Source: Pseudorasbora parva
Taxonomy: Eukaryota; Chordata; Actinopteri; Cypriniformes; Gobionidae
Direction: 5' to 3'
NCBI RefSeq assembly: GCF_024679245.1
Contig: NC_090191.1
Location: forward strand, 2,314,778 to 2,378,777
Length of the DNA stretch: 64,000 nucleotides
Under the pieces are notes generated by a model. It worked only from the letters and a program-made list of their open reading frames with translations, was not told where the DNA came from and did no database searches. The position numbers were made by a program, and so were the translations under genes. The number at the start of each line of letters is the position of its first letter. The stretch's first letter is position 1. Below are positions 45,182 to 56,735 of this stretch, one piece after another.

Positions 45182-47441
45182 AGGTCCTGTGTCATGGGTT
45201 GTTTTTTTGTTTTATAATGTGTCTTGGGGTGTGCTTATATTGTTAGTATGGTTTTTACATCAAAAAATGTCATAATTTAGAAATAAAAGGCATTTTTTCT
45301 ATACTGATATTAGCCCTCTGTTTGGAATGCTCTGTTTCAAGGGGCGTGTCTGCTGAGTCTTCAAGGGATCCCATGGTGTTGAGACTTGTATGGCTTAATA
45401 TAACATAAATGATGTCTCTTACTGAATTATGTAGTAGAAAACCCATGAAAGATCTACGTTATTTAAAAAATCGATTTTATATTTGGACCATGGGCGGCGC
45501 CATTTTGTTTGCGTTCTAGGTTGATGACGTAGAGTGGTTGAACTCCTCAATCAGCTGGCGTTACCCGTAGCTATTTTTACCACAACGCAACTCGAAAATT
45601 GTTTCAGAGTTAAACAAAACCAATTAATTGCTTTGTAATTGTACTTAAAACACACTCAAACATACATGTGCACACAAACTCACCTACACAAGTCACAAAC
45701 AGATCGGCGGGCGCGCACACACACCTGACAGACTGCTCTGTCTCAATCGCATGCATCATCACCAAAACATCCTGCCTCTCTTCCTCACGTTACCCTATCC
45801 CATCGTCCTACCTAGTTATTTCCCTCTGCTGGTTACATTAGGCATTACAGTTAATCTACTGCATATCAACAGTCTATGATATCAACACAGGGAAGGGTTA
45901 TGTATGCGCACACGCAGTGCGTGTGTGTGTTCGCGCCGATCTGTTGGGGTGTGTGTGAGTCTGTGAGAGAGAGAGAGAGAGAGTTTGTGTGCACATGTAT
46001 GTTTGAGTGCGTGAAGTCGGACAGCTGTTGTGTGTAAATCGGCTGTTCACTCGTTATTGCGGTGAACGTGAGACTGAATGACTGCACTCGAACATGTCCA
46101 CTATGGTGTCGGACAACACTACAAATGGCCGTCCCTTCAAGTTCAACCACTCTACGGCATCAACCTAGAACGCAAACAAAATGGCGCCGCCCATGGTCCA
46201 AATATAAAATCGATTTTTAAAATAACGTAGATCTTTCATGGGTTTTCTACTACATAATTCAGTAAGAGACATCATTTATGTTATATTAAGCCATACAAGT
46301 CTCAACACCAGGGGATCCCTTTCAGTGAAAACACCCACTGCTGTGATTGGTGATGATTGGCTGTGATCTTTACATTTAAAAGATAACGGAGGGGGCGTGG
46401 TTTAGTCAGGGAGCTGCAGCGCTGCCAGTGGAGAGAGACAGAGGAAATGTTATTGTACCGAGTTTTTGAGAGCGCAAGTTTATTTTGTTTGTCTCTGAGA
46501 GCTCTGAATGAGTGAACTTTGCAACGTTATTTCCCTCACAAAATGCTTTCACCACCGCTAACGACAAACACGACATCGACATGAATACAGTAAGAGCTTC
46601 TGTTGAGCATAATGAGCAGCGTCATTCAAACGTGTGATTGACCGATCCGAACATTATAAAGAGTGTTCTTTGAATGCTCTCTGTAGTTTAATCATTTAAA
46701 TAACAGATTTGTTTCATGCTGCTAACAGAAACGAGTGAAGTTGTTGGTTTTAGTCACTGGCTTGCTTCACTGATGCATCAAGACGGCCAGCTGCAGGACT
46801 AACAGTTTTAAATGATTTAGAAAGAAAGTGTGTGTGAACTTGAATGATGAGCTACACATCAGAACTCTCTGATCCCAGATCAGGCATTAATGAACACTGT
46901 TACTCACTGTTTGTGGCGGTGCTGTTGAATCCGTATGGTAAAGCCTGTGCTGCTGATGTCCACTGATAAACTGAATCCTTAATCCTTACTGATTATAATT
47001 TTCTGGAACCGAGTAAATCATAAACTGTAGCCATTGATCTCTACGTATAGCGTCCGTGGGAAGGCCAAACAAAGGTGATTTGACTCCGGGATGAAAATAA
47101 CAGCGTTTCAATGGCATGGCGACAAACACACTCTACAAAAACAACGCTTCCTATTCTCGACCTGCGAGAGCAAAAGGACAACGCCCCTGAATCTGCGTGT
47201 TCTTGTAGGCCGAGGGTTCGTCAACAAACGGTTTTAGTTGCGTCATTAAAGCAGGAAGTGCAGCGGTGTAGTCCAAACCGGCCGCTCGCTGTAGGCTTTG
47301 AAAGGGAACTTCTGTTAAATAAAATATCTCGCTTGGCATTGAACTTTGAGCTTTATAATTTTACAGGTATTATTTATGCTCTAACAGCAACATTACACAC
47401 TAACTAATGTTTGAAAGATGAAATCGCAAAGAATGGGACCT
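45182..47441. mobile_element. TTAA-flanked non-autonomous element
   Basis: Ends AGGTCCTGTGTC and GAATGGGACCT, with TTAA on each side (45178-45181 and 47442-47445), as for piggyBac or Kolobok elements. Contains a large palindrome (45364-46321) and GT/GA microsatellite runs. No convincing transposase frame. Confidence 0.7.
45364..46321. repeat. Large palindrome (arms ~180 bp)
   Basis: 45364-45544 is about 97% identical to the reverse complement of 46139-46321; shared blocks include GTTGAGACTTGTATGGCTTA and GACCATGGGCGGCGCCATTT. Further in, CACTCAAACATACATGTGCA at about 45652 is mirrored at about 46000, and CAGATCGGCG near 45700 at about 45935. The symmetry therefore reaches to within ~100 bp of the centre at about 45840. 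Confidence 0.85.
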
Positions 47442-47445
47442 TTAA

Positions 47446-47729
47446 CAATTAATAATTTTTTTATAATGCACTCAAGAATACTTTGCCCATCAACCGTATA
47501 AACCGCTGTATTCTGTTTCAAAGGGACACATGCTCAGATGTAAATGAGAAGCACATGAACGAGTGAAGGAGATGTGCTGCTGAAGTGCCACAGCAGAGGG
47601 CGCTGATGAACTGCAGAATGCAGCGGTTACCCCGCAAACAAACAAAAAACGCGTGTAGTTTTTAAAACAGCCATTCGTTTGTGTAATCTCAATGTTGTTC
47701 ATCACAGCACCAAATACTTAATACTTAAA
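47446..47729. other. hAT interior
   Basis: Part of the composite hAT between its two insertions; no gene. Confidence 0.5.
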
Positions 47730-48282
47730 GGGTGGGTTGCACCAACAAGGATTAAATTAAGCTCAGTTTAGAGCTAATCTAGGATTTGTTGATCTAGGCT
47801 TTAATTTAAATCTAGTTGTTTTGCACCACTTAATTTTAAATCAAGATTAACAAATCTGGGATTAGCAGTATTTAACCTGCGATTAAAACCTCCATTAATT
47901 TTCGCTGCCATGATGAGCCACTGACAGCAACAATACTAACATTCAATTTCCTTCTTTATTGAACACCAGAAACACTCTCTCTGACATAAGGAGCTCTTGC
48001 TGATAAAGGAAATAAACTTGTAAAATGTCGTCTGTCTTTATAAAGTGCTAGAGAGTAGCAAGTTTAAATTTAATCCCTAACTGAAATTTTAATCTGAGAT
48101 TAAAGTTATGGAGCAACAAGATTATAGTTAATCCAGGTTTATTATGAAAATAAATCATGTCATGGTTTAAATTTAAGCTTGCTTATTTTTAAACAAAGTT
48201 TAAAGTTTGGTGCAACAGAATTATAAAATAAACCTTGATTTAATCTAGATTTAAAGTTAATCCTTGTTGGTGCAACCCACCC
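47730..48282. mobile_element. Non-autonomous element with ~25-bp TIRs
   Basis: Ends GGGTGGGTTGCACCAACAAG and CTTGTTGGTGCAACCCACCC, a perfect 20-bp inverted repeat extending further inward (GATTAA...TTAATC), with AAA on both sides. The interior has many inverted TTAAAT/ATTTAA tracts. No coding capacity. Confidence 0.8.
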
Positions 48283-49010
48283 AAAGACTTAATAGGCTAT
48301 TTATTTTCGAACTTAAACATTTTTATGTTTTAATCTGGACTACAACATACCGATTAGAACTGTTCTAATTATTTGTTATTGTTCAGTAAAACTTTGAGAC
48401 ATAAGACTTCATTAGTTAACATGTTAATTCATTATTACCGAACTGACAATGAAAAATACTTATAAAGAATTAATTATTCTAAGTAATGTTAATTTCTTAG
48501 TTACTGTTTAATAACATTAAAATCAAAATAACTTTTTTAATGGACCTAAGATAAAACTAACAATGATCAGTATTTCTTAACTAACATTAACAAAAACATT
48601 ATACTTTCTGTACCAAATGTAGCTATTGCTCAGTCTTAGTTAATGCATCAAATAATGAGACCTTATTGTAATTTGTAAGCCTACCTGTTGTTCTTTATAG
48701 CCTAATTCTTTTGCACTTTAATCTGTTTGAAAATTTTACTTTTACAGGTCTGGAAAAAATCAAGAGACCACTTAACATTGATTTCTCTTAATTTTTTTCC
48801 CAGAGCTGTATATATTTTTGGTGCATTATTGTATTTAAACATTCAGTTATTTTTGTTCTTACAAAAATAGTTCTTAAAGCTGTTATGCTATGGCAACACT
48901 TTTTCTTCTGCAACTTATTTCAATATCGAGATAATATCGTATATCATGATAAAACTTCAGTAATTAATCGCAACATGAAAAATTGATATCGGCACATGCC
49001 TATTTATGAT

Positions 49011-50018
49011 ATTGTTAATAACACAAGTTGACTTTGCAATCGTAAATTGTGTAGCATGAATGGTGTAGCCTAGTTCAATAAACAAGTAGCCTAATTAATA
49101 TTAAGTTACTTAAAGTTTTAGATCCAAACAACCTTTTTTGTTCCATTTCACCGACGAAAATAGTTCCAGAGGAAAGCAACACTCAGCGCAGTGTTTTGTT
49201 ACTGAATGATTCAGCGATTTGAATGAATCATTTGAATGAACGACTCAATGACTCACTTATGAAGACGATCTCTTGCTGCCCCCTATTGGCGGTTATGTTT
49301 AAAAGTATGATTGCATGTTTTAATGAGAACATTAATCTTTAACATTAATTATTGCAGCTGTATTTTTTGCAGTTTATTTAATTTAATTTAATTGATAACA
49401 GCCTATAGTGTCTTTACTATTATAGCTGAATTTATTAATCAAATGTGAGAATTTAACATGAAAGATGATGCATACATTTAATAAGATTTTAAAAAATGGC
49501 CTTTCTAAAATGAAATAACACCATGGGGTGAATATCACAAATATGCAGATTTAAGTCGGCCTATGTTAAAGCTGACAGAACACTGATGAGAATATTACTA
49601 CAGAATCAATATATGTATATCACCAATTTAATTTAATTTAATTTGATTAAATTAATGTTTAAGTTGATATGTACAAGAAATATTGTATTCATTATAAAAT
49701 TATGCAATGCACTCTCCACTCGCTAGTAGCACTCAAAAATATCTCAGTTGATAACTCTTAAGTAAAACTAGATCAAATATAACATCACACAAGATTCCTT
49801 CTAACATTTGATCATTTGAACATGACATAATACAATTTAACATTGGATGAACAGAGCTCATGAAATCGTACCTCTCCTCTCAAGTGTTATTATAATCTGG
49901 TGTAACAACATACCCCTGCAACACATACCCATTTAAAATCTTAAAAAGTCAAGCAAGCATTAAAGTCCCACTGAACCGGAAGTAGCGAGTGAGTTTTCTT
50001 CAGTGCTGTGAATAAATG
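49011..50018. other. AT-rich intron 1 of gene C
   Basis: No gene or element I can support. Confidence 0.5.
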
Positions 50019-50370
50019 TGTAACAAGTTCTTAGGTAAGGAAGGAAGAGGACACGGGGGTCGGGTGGACTGCTGACGTCTTTTATTCTTTGTCTAACTCA
50101 AATCACAGTGTTCACACTCCAGTGTGTATCTTTCTCATAAACTCAGGTTTCACTTCCGGGTTGCGGTACTTCCGGTATCCGGGAACTCTGAACTCAGTGT
50201 CTCTGGGTGCGTCAGCAGTCCGTCTCTCTCTCGCCTGCTTCCGTTTCTCTCTGGCGTTTTGTACTCTCCCAGCGCCTATTACTGAAACTAGATACAGGTG
50301 TTATCAATCTGCGCCCAACCCACTCACTTACCGCTCGTCCCGCGGCTCTCTCTCCCGCTGCAGACACCGG
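50019..50370 (-). mobile_element. Gypsy 3' LTR (partial)
   Basis: Starts TGTAACAAGTTC and matches the solo LTR at 23933-24309 through CGCTGCAGAC. It then diverges before the expected CTTGCCACA end, so its inner boundary is altered. A 14-15-base poly-C run just inside (about 50392-50406; poly-G on the element's sense strand) is a candidate polypurine tract. Confidence 0.75.
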
Positions 50371-50399
50371 GGAGCCGTCCAGCCTGCAGACCCCCCCCC

Positions 50400-51823
50400 C
50401 CCCCCCATTCCTGGAGAGCAAGTCGGCCACAGCCATCTGAACACCCGGCCTGTGGACCACCTTGAACTTAAAAGGCTGAAGAGCTAGATACCAATGGGTG
50501 ATCCGCGCATTGAAATCCTTAATGCGGTGGAGCCACTGCAGCGGAGCGTGGTCCGAACAGAGGGTGAACTCCCGCCCCAGGAGGTACTAGCGGAGGGTGA
50601 GAACGGCCCACCTGATGGCCTGGCACTCTTTCTCTATGGTGCTGTACTTAGCCTCCCTCTTAGAGAGCTTACGGCTAATTTACAGCACCGGCCGCTCTTC
50701 CCCCTCCACCTCCTGGGAAAGAAAAGGGAGAGAAAAGTCAGGGGAGTGTAATAGCAGCCCGCCACAGAGAACAGCCTTAACTTGGGTGAAGGCCTGCTGA
50801 CACGGCTCCGTCCACTGGACCGTATCTGGTAGCCCCTTTCTAGTAAGGTCAGTCAGAGGGCTGGTGAGGTCCGAATAATTAGGTATAAACCGCCTATAAT
50901 ATCCCGCCAGCCCCAAGAACTGCCTTACCTCCTTTTTGGTCTTGGGTCGCGGACAGGGCGCAATCGCGGCAGTCTTATCAATTTGGAGACGCACCTGCCC
51001 ATAGCCCAAGTTGAAGCCCAGATACCTTACTTCCACCCGCCCAATTGCACACTTCTTCGGGTTGGCCGTGAGCCCCGCTCCCCTCAGCGACCTCAGGACC
51101 ACCCTTACATGCTGCATATGCCACTGCCAATCGTTACTGTATATCACGATATCATCCAGCAGCATATGTCACATGGGGATGCAGAATCCTGTCCATGAGA
51201 CGCTGAAAGGTAGCGGGAGCCCCCAACAAGCCGAAAGGAAGGGTAATAAATTGGTGTAATCCAAACGGCGTGGTAAAAGCTGTCTTTTCTTTGGACAATG
51301 GAGACAAGGGGATCTGCCAATAGCCCTTCGTTAAGTCCAATGTCGAGTAAAAGCGAGCCGTGCCCAGCCGATCAAGCAACTCGTCAACCCGCGGCATTGG
51401 ATACGCGGCGAATTTCGACACAGCGTTCACCTTGCGATAATCCACGCAAAACCGGACAGAGCCGTCGGTTTTCGGAACTAAAACTATCGGGCTCGCCCAG
51501 TCACTGCTGGATTCTTCTATTACCCCCATGTCGAGCATTGCACCCAATTCATCCTGAACCACCTTTTTCTTGTGTTCAGGCAAGCGATACGGCCGGCTGC
51601 GAACTACCACGCCCGGCTCGGTCTCAATATGGTGCTGAATAAGACTAGTACGACCCGGTAGGGGCGAGAACACGTCGGCAAACTCAGCCTGTAATTTTAA
51701 TAAATCAGTGAGTTGGGATGGCGAGAGGTGATCTCCCCCGGGGGCCAGCGCGAGAGATTGTGGTTTGATGTTCGCCTCTGGCCCAAGATCATCCTCCCCC
51801 CCGATCACCGTCGCCAACATCAC
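50400..51823 (-). pseudogene. Gypsy pol: RT and RNase H
   Basis: RT at 51823-51152: VRSRPYRLPEHKKKVV, MLDMGVIEESSSDWASPIV, FCVDYRKVNAV, STLDLTKGYWQIPL and LPFGLLGAPATFQRLMD. A frame break follows, then LLDDIVIYS (the catalytic box), YLGFNLGYG and FLGLAGYYRRFIPNYS (51165-50680). RNase H follows in broken frames and ends VVHRPGVQMAVADLLSRN near 50400. Normally it copies element RNA into cDNA in the cytoplasmic particle; inactive here. Confidence 0.88.
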
Positions 51824-51949
51824 TGATTCGACCTCATTCCATTTTTTAAGGAAGTTGAGGTGGTAAATCTGACGAGCCTCGCTCCTATCGGACCGTATTA
51901 CTTCATAATCGAGATCCCCGACTTTGCGGCCTCAAACGGTCCCTGCCAC

Positions 51950-53203
51950 TTAGCCATCAATGTTGAGCTCGACGTTGGGAGTAATACAAGTACCTTCTCT
52001 CCAGGCGTGAATTTGCGCATTTAGTTCCCCTGTTATACAGCCGGCTCTAGTGGTCCTGGGCTTGCAACAAACTCTCTCTGGATAGCCGCCCCAATGTGTG
52101 GAGTTTTGTTCGCAAGTCCAGCACGTACTGAATTTCGTTCCGTTGGTCCCTCCTCCCAAGTTTCTCGCAGGACATCCAGCACCCCCCAAGGCTGGCGTCC
52201 GTGGAGAAGCTCGAAGGGGGAAAACCCCGTGGAGGCTTGCGGGACCTCCTGCACGGCGAATAACAAGGGTTCTAACCACCTGTCCCAATTTTTGGCGTCT
52301 TCCTTAACGAACTTACGGATCATGGTTTTAAGAGTGCGATTAAATCGTTCGACCAAGCCGTCCGTTTGTGGGTGATAGACGCTAGTTCGAATCGATTTAA
52401 TGCCCAGCAACCCGTATAGTTCGCGTAGTGTACGTGACATCTTGTGCATATGGATGTATTTCTGATGACTAATTAATTTTTTATTTTTATGTAAATATAG
52501 TTTATAGGACATTAGATAACGGTTGTTTTTGTGAGCTATGTGACCTTAGCTCGTGGGACTACGGATGGAAATTAGCCCTCGGCTACAATCCGGCATGTTT
52601 ACATGCATGTACTCCATGTTGTGTTCATTAACATGCACTGTCCCAATCAAATAAATAAATAAATAAATAAATAAAAAAACATCGTGTTGCGTAGTCCACT
52701 TTGACTAAAGCAAAACGTTGCCCACGCGCTGATCGCTCTAATGGCCCGATGAGGTCCATCCCAATTCTTTCGAAGGGGACCTGCATTAACGGAAGAGGAC
52801 GCAAAGGCGCTTTTGGGGTGGCCAGTGGGTTCACCAACTGACATTCCGGACAAGACGCGCACCACCTGCGCAAGTTGTCATGAATGCCTGGCCAAAAGAA
52901 TCGGGTCATGAGGCAATTTAGTGTGGCCGCCTGTCCCAAATGGCCCGCCATAGGATTGGAGTGAGCCGCCCAGAAAAGTATTTCCCGGCGGCTCTTGGGA
53001 ACTAACCATTGGGTTATATCTACTTTGGTCTGAGTGTCTTGGGTCACTCGATACAACCGATCTTTCAGGATGGCAAAATATGGATAGGTGATGGGAAGGG
53101 CAGGTTGGAGAGACTGGCCGTCGATGGAGCGGACCTGCCGAAAGGCATGTTTTAAGGTCTCATCCTGAGACTGCTCCAGAGGAAAGTCTTTGCCTGCTTT
53201 CAC
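51950..53203 (-). pseudogene. Gypsy pol: integrase, upstream of RT
   Basis: The HHCC zinc-binding region (AAHSNPMAGHLG...CASCPECQ) is followed by the start of the catalytic core (FERIGMDLIGPL, first Asp). The middle, including the second Asp, is lost where a LINE tail sits. The rest resumes as ELYGLLGIKSIRTSVYHPQT and DGLVERFNRTLK (catalytic Glu), and then FAVQEVPQASTGFSPFELL. The C-terminal part runs directly into the linker before RT, confirming one continuous pol. Confidence 0.85.
52442..52678 (+). mobile_element. LINE 3' fragment with (AAAT)n tail
   Basis: About 237 bp ending CACTGTCCCAATC(AAAT)n, flanked by ACATC on both sides (52437-52441 and 52679-52683). It is a severely 5'-truncated non-LTR insertion in the Gypsy integrase. 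Clade not determined. Confidence 0.65.
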
Positions 53204-53860
53204 ACAAAATGATATGATGATAATATAAAAATGTCCAAGTGAAACAGAATATTGAACAGAGGGCAGAGTTTTACCTCAGCGCTCCTCCTCTCCATCTCTC
53301 AAAATGTTTAGTACTATCAAAACTTAATAGGTTATGTATTTGAACTGTATTGTAATGATGGAAATTACTAGAAATATTTTGAGTATCTGTTTGTAAAGAG
53401 AGTTGATTGATTTTAAAGTTTTTGTGCTTGCTTGTGACCAGATAGTAAAGCATGAGCAAAAATCATCGAGTGCATTTTAGTTTTGCTGCCTCTGTTGCTA
53501 AATATGGTCTTATATGCCTAAAGGTATAGCCAAATTAAATGTAATAAAGTTAAATGTGTAAATGCAACAAGAACAGCAAACACAAGTAATGAAAACTTCT
53601 GTAAAGCAACTGATAATGTTCTCATGGCAGATTAACCTATTAAATGTAATCTAAAGATGTGTAGCATAAAAGGTCTAAATATGAACCTGCTATATAAATC
53701 GTTATCTTTTATTAATTTGTAGTTTTTAGAGAGTTTGTAGTTGTCGAATCAGGTCATTTAAGGCCATTAACTCTCACTCTGACTGACTCTCTTACCAGTG
53801 ACTGAACTACTGATTTAGTTTGGATGTTTTTTTATTTCTGTGATTATTCTTATCTTATAG
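53204..53860. other. Gene C intron 1, 3' end
   Basis: Contains GTGCTTGCTTGTGACCAGAT and the following TAGTAAAGCATGAGC, shared with gene A intron 1 (about 7101-7140), so it is part of the duplicated unit. Ends in the acceptor TCTTATAG. Confidence 0.65.
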
Positions 53861-54032
53861 ATGGTGTTTATTAAAGAGGAGAGTGAAGACGTGAAGATTG
53901 AAGAAACACTGAGAGTGAAACATGAAGAAACTGAGGACCAAACAAAGCTGGAGTTTATTAAAGAGGAGATTGAAGACGTGAAGAGTGAAGAAACATTGAG
54001 AGTCAAACATGAAGAAACTGAAGAGCAAACAG
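53861..54032 (+). CDS. Gene C exon 2: FiNZ domain x2
   Basis: Two 29-residue units starting MVFIKEESEDVKIEET and LEFIKEEIEDVKSEET, each followed by LRVKHEE. The second unit has CTG where others have ATG. The ATG at 53861 directly follows a good acceptor (TATCTTATAG). Donor ACAG|GTTGG at 54032 is in phase 1. Six psi-K-x-E motifs. Splices to 57722 to encode a 440-residue protein. Confidence 0.87.
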
Positions 54033-54953
54033 GTTGGTTTCATTCTCAAAGCTGAACTCATTTGATCCGTATTCAAATGCCAATTTTAAATTTCACATTA
54101 GCTTTATTAGCCTGACTGTGTATCAAAGTATTGCCAAATAATTAACATGTGTATAAATCATTTAAAAAACATATTTACTACTATACTTTATATATATATT
54201 AGGGGTTGCACTGACTAGTCGACCTTAATGCTCTGCCATGACACTTTAAGCTTGACGTCGACTAGTTGCTGGCCTATAGAGGGCGCAACAGGATTAGCAA
54301 TTTCCTGACACGCAAGCTCTGTTTTCAACAGTTAAAAATAATAAATAAAGGGATACTCTGAGAGCTCTCCACAAGACATGCTTGATTATGCCATCTGGAT
54401 ACTCGAAATTGATCAGGAGAATGCACACTTTAATTGTACACGTAAGTTAATCGTCATGCTAAACTAATGCGTGCTGCATTACAACACACACACATAGCCG
54501 ATTACGCAGAGATTGCGCGCCTCACACAAAACCATTCAGTAGCACAGAAATGTATTGTCAACACTGTTCTGTGATTTATCAATAAAATAGCTTTGAAACT
54601 GAAAAATTCTAGCATATATTTCTTGATAACTAAAACTCACAGCTTCACTATTAGTAGAGAGACGCTGCCAGGTAGAGTGAATTCACACGCAATCACTCAC
54701 TAATGCATTCATATACATGTAATCTTTATTGTGCTACTTTATCTGTATCTTATTCAAAACGAGCAGAAATCTGTGAGAAATATAACAACTATAAGACAAA
54801 AGAACTGATACAAAAGCTGTTATGTAGGATTAATAACCTCATGGGCAGTACTGTGTCATATGCTATGGCTGTCCTGTGCTCAAGAAGACCCGCGTTTGCA
54901 TCTCAGCTCGAGGCTCAGGCTTATTTGTTCATTAATGACGTTTTAGCAAAGTT
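54033..54953. other. Gene C intron 2
   Basis: Conserved GTTGGTTTCATTCTCAAAGC at the start; TAGGGGTTGCACTGACTAGT near 54202 looks like a hAT end without a partner. No gene. Confidence 0.45.
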
Positions 54954-56735
54954 CGTTATTCAGGAAGGAAGAAGACAAGGGTCGGCTTTGACTGGGACTC
55001 GCTTTCTTTATTCAGTCTTTCAAAAACAAATAATAAACACACGTTCAGTGTGGTATCTTGCATTCCCCCCCCCCCCCCCCCCAAGGGGATGCAAGGGGGC
55101 GTGATCCGAACAGAGGGTGAACTCCCGCCCCAGGAGGTAATAGCAAAGAGTGAGGACAGCCCACCTGATGGCCAAACACTGGTGCTGTACATCGTCTCTC
55201 TCTTAGAGAGCTTTCGACTGATATATAGCACCGGCCGTTCCTCCCCCTCCACCTCCTGGGACAGGACTGCGCCCAGCCCCCTGTCCGAGGCGTCAGTCTG
55301 CAGAGAAAAAGGGAGAGAAAAGTTAGGAGCTTGTAGGAGCGGCCCACCACACAGAGCCGCCTTTAACTGAGTGAAAGCCTTCTGGCACTGCTCCGTCCAC
55401 CGAACTGTATCTGGTTCTTCCTTTTTAGTTAGATCAGTCAGCGGGCTGGCGAGGTCCGAATAATTAGGTACAAACCTCCTATAATATCCCGCCAGTCCCA
55501 GGAACTGTTTAACCTCCTTTTTGGTCTTGGGTAGGCCGCAACCGCTGCGGTCTTATTAATGCGGCCGAAGAATTCGATCCATCAGGCGCTGAAAAGTCGC
55601 CCGCCGGTGCCCCGAACAGCCCGAAAGGAAGCGTAACGAATTGGTGCAATCCAAACGGCGTGGTATAAGCGTTTTTTTCTTTGGTTACTGGAGACAAGGG
55701 GATCTGCCAGTAACTCTTTGTCAAGTCCAGCGTCGAATAAAAGCGAGCAGTACCTAGCCGATCAAGCAATTCGTCAATCCGTGGCATAGGATAAGCATCA
55801 AATTTCAACACCGCGTTGACTTTTCTGTAATCCACGCAGAACCGGACCGAGCCTTCAGGTTTTGGTACCAAAACGATCGGGCTCGCCCAGTCACTGTTGG
55901 ATTCTTCGATCACCCCCATCTCTAGCATTGCGTCTAATTCGGCCTGAACCACTTTCTTTTTGTTTAGGCAATCTATATGGTTGGCTGCGTACAACCACGC
56001 CTGGCTCGGTGTTGAATGAGGTCGGTCCGCCCCGGTAGGGGCAAGAATCGTCGGCAAAATCTGCCTGTAATTGTTTGAGGTCTATGAGCTGGGAGGGTTA
56101 GAGGTGATCTCCCCCCGGGACCAGAGCGTGGAATTGTGTCTTTTGAACCACCTCTGGTCCGAGATCATCCTCTCCACTCACTACCGTCGCCAGCATCACA
56201 ACCTCTGCCTCAACCCATTTTTTAAATAAATATCCGAATTACCTCATAGTTCAGATCCCCTACTCGTCGTGTGACCTCAAACGGTCATTGCCACTTGGCG
56301 AGTAATTTGGAACTAGAGGTGGGGAGTAATAGAAGTACTTTCTCTCCCGGTGAAAATTGTCTTAATCTAGCCCCTTTGTTGTACAACTCTCTTTGTTTGT
56401 CTTGGGCCTGTAACAAATTCTCCATTGAAAGCCGCCCCAGCGTGTGGAGTTTTGTTCTCAGGTCCAACACAAACTGAATTTCGTTTTTAGTAGCGGATGG
56501 CCTGTCCTCCCAAGCTTCCCTAATGACATCCAAAACCCCTCGGGCCTGGCGGCCATAGAGAAGCTCGAAGGGGGAAAACCCCGTGGAGGCTTGGGGGACC
56601 TCGCAGACAGCGAACAAGAGAGGTTCTAGCCATTTGTCCCAATTTTTGGCGTCTTCGTGAAGGAATTTACAAATCATTGTTTTCAATGTGCGATTAAAAT
56701 TTTCTACCAGCCCATCTGTTTGTGGGTGATAGATA
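54954..56735 (-). mobile_element. Second Gmr1-like Gypsy copy, truncated
   Basis: Minus-strand order: integrase C-terminal half (56686-56285: VPQASTGFSPFELLYGR, QFSPGEKVLLLLP), RT (56057-55509: FCVDYRKVNAV, STLDLTKSYWQIPL, LPFGLFGAP), and RNase H remnants (about 55460-55100: YISRKLSKRE). A poly-C run (about 55065-55082) and a short LTR remnant (AGGAAGGAAGAAGACAAGGG) follow. Deletions remove the RT catalytic box region. The pol sequence is similar but clearly diverged from the copy at 50019-53203, so the insertions are separate. Confidence 0.8.

Larger units (their letters stand above)
45081..49002. mobile_element. Composite hAT, 3.9 kb with nested insertions
   Basis: Ends TAGACGTGCCGAT and ATCGGCACATGCCTA with a perfect 8-bp duplication TTTATGAT (45073-45080 and 49003-49010). 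Subterminal TATCACGATAA/TTATCATGATA motifs are typical of hAT. Of its length, 45182-47441 and 47730-48282 are later insertions, leaving about 1.1 kb of hAT without a transposase frame. Confidence 0.85.
50019..53203 (-). mobile_element. Gypsy retrotransposon, Gmr1-like domain order, 5'-truncated
   Basis: On the minus strand the order is integrase, then RT, then RNase H, then 3' LTR. Gag and protease are missing. The integrase-first order is Ty1/copia-like, but the RT and integrase sequences are Ty3/Gypsy type. This combination is known from the Gmr1 group of deuterostome Gypsy elements. The second copy at 54954-56735 has the same order, so this is not a local rearrangement. The integrase core is interrupted by a LINE tail (52442-52678). 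Confidence 0.8.
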
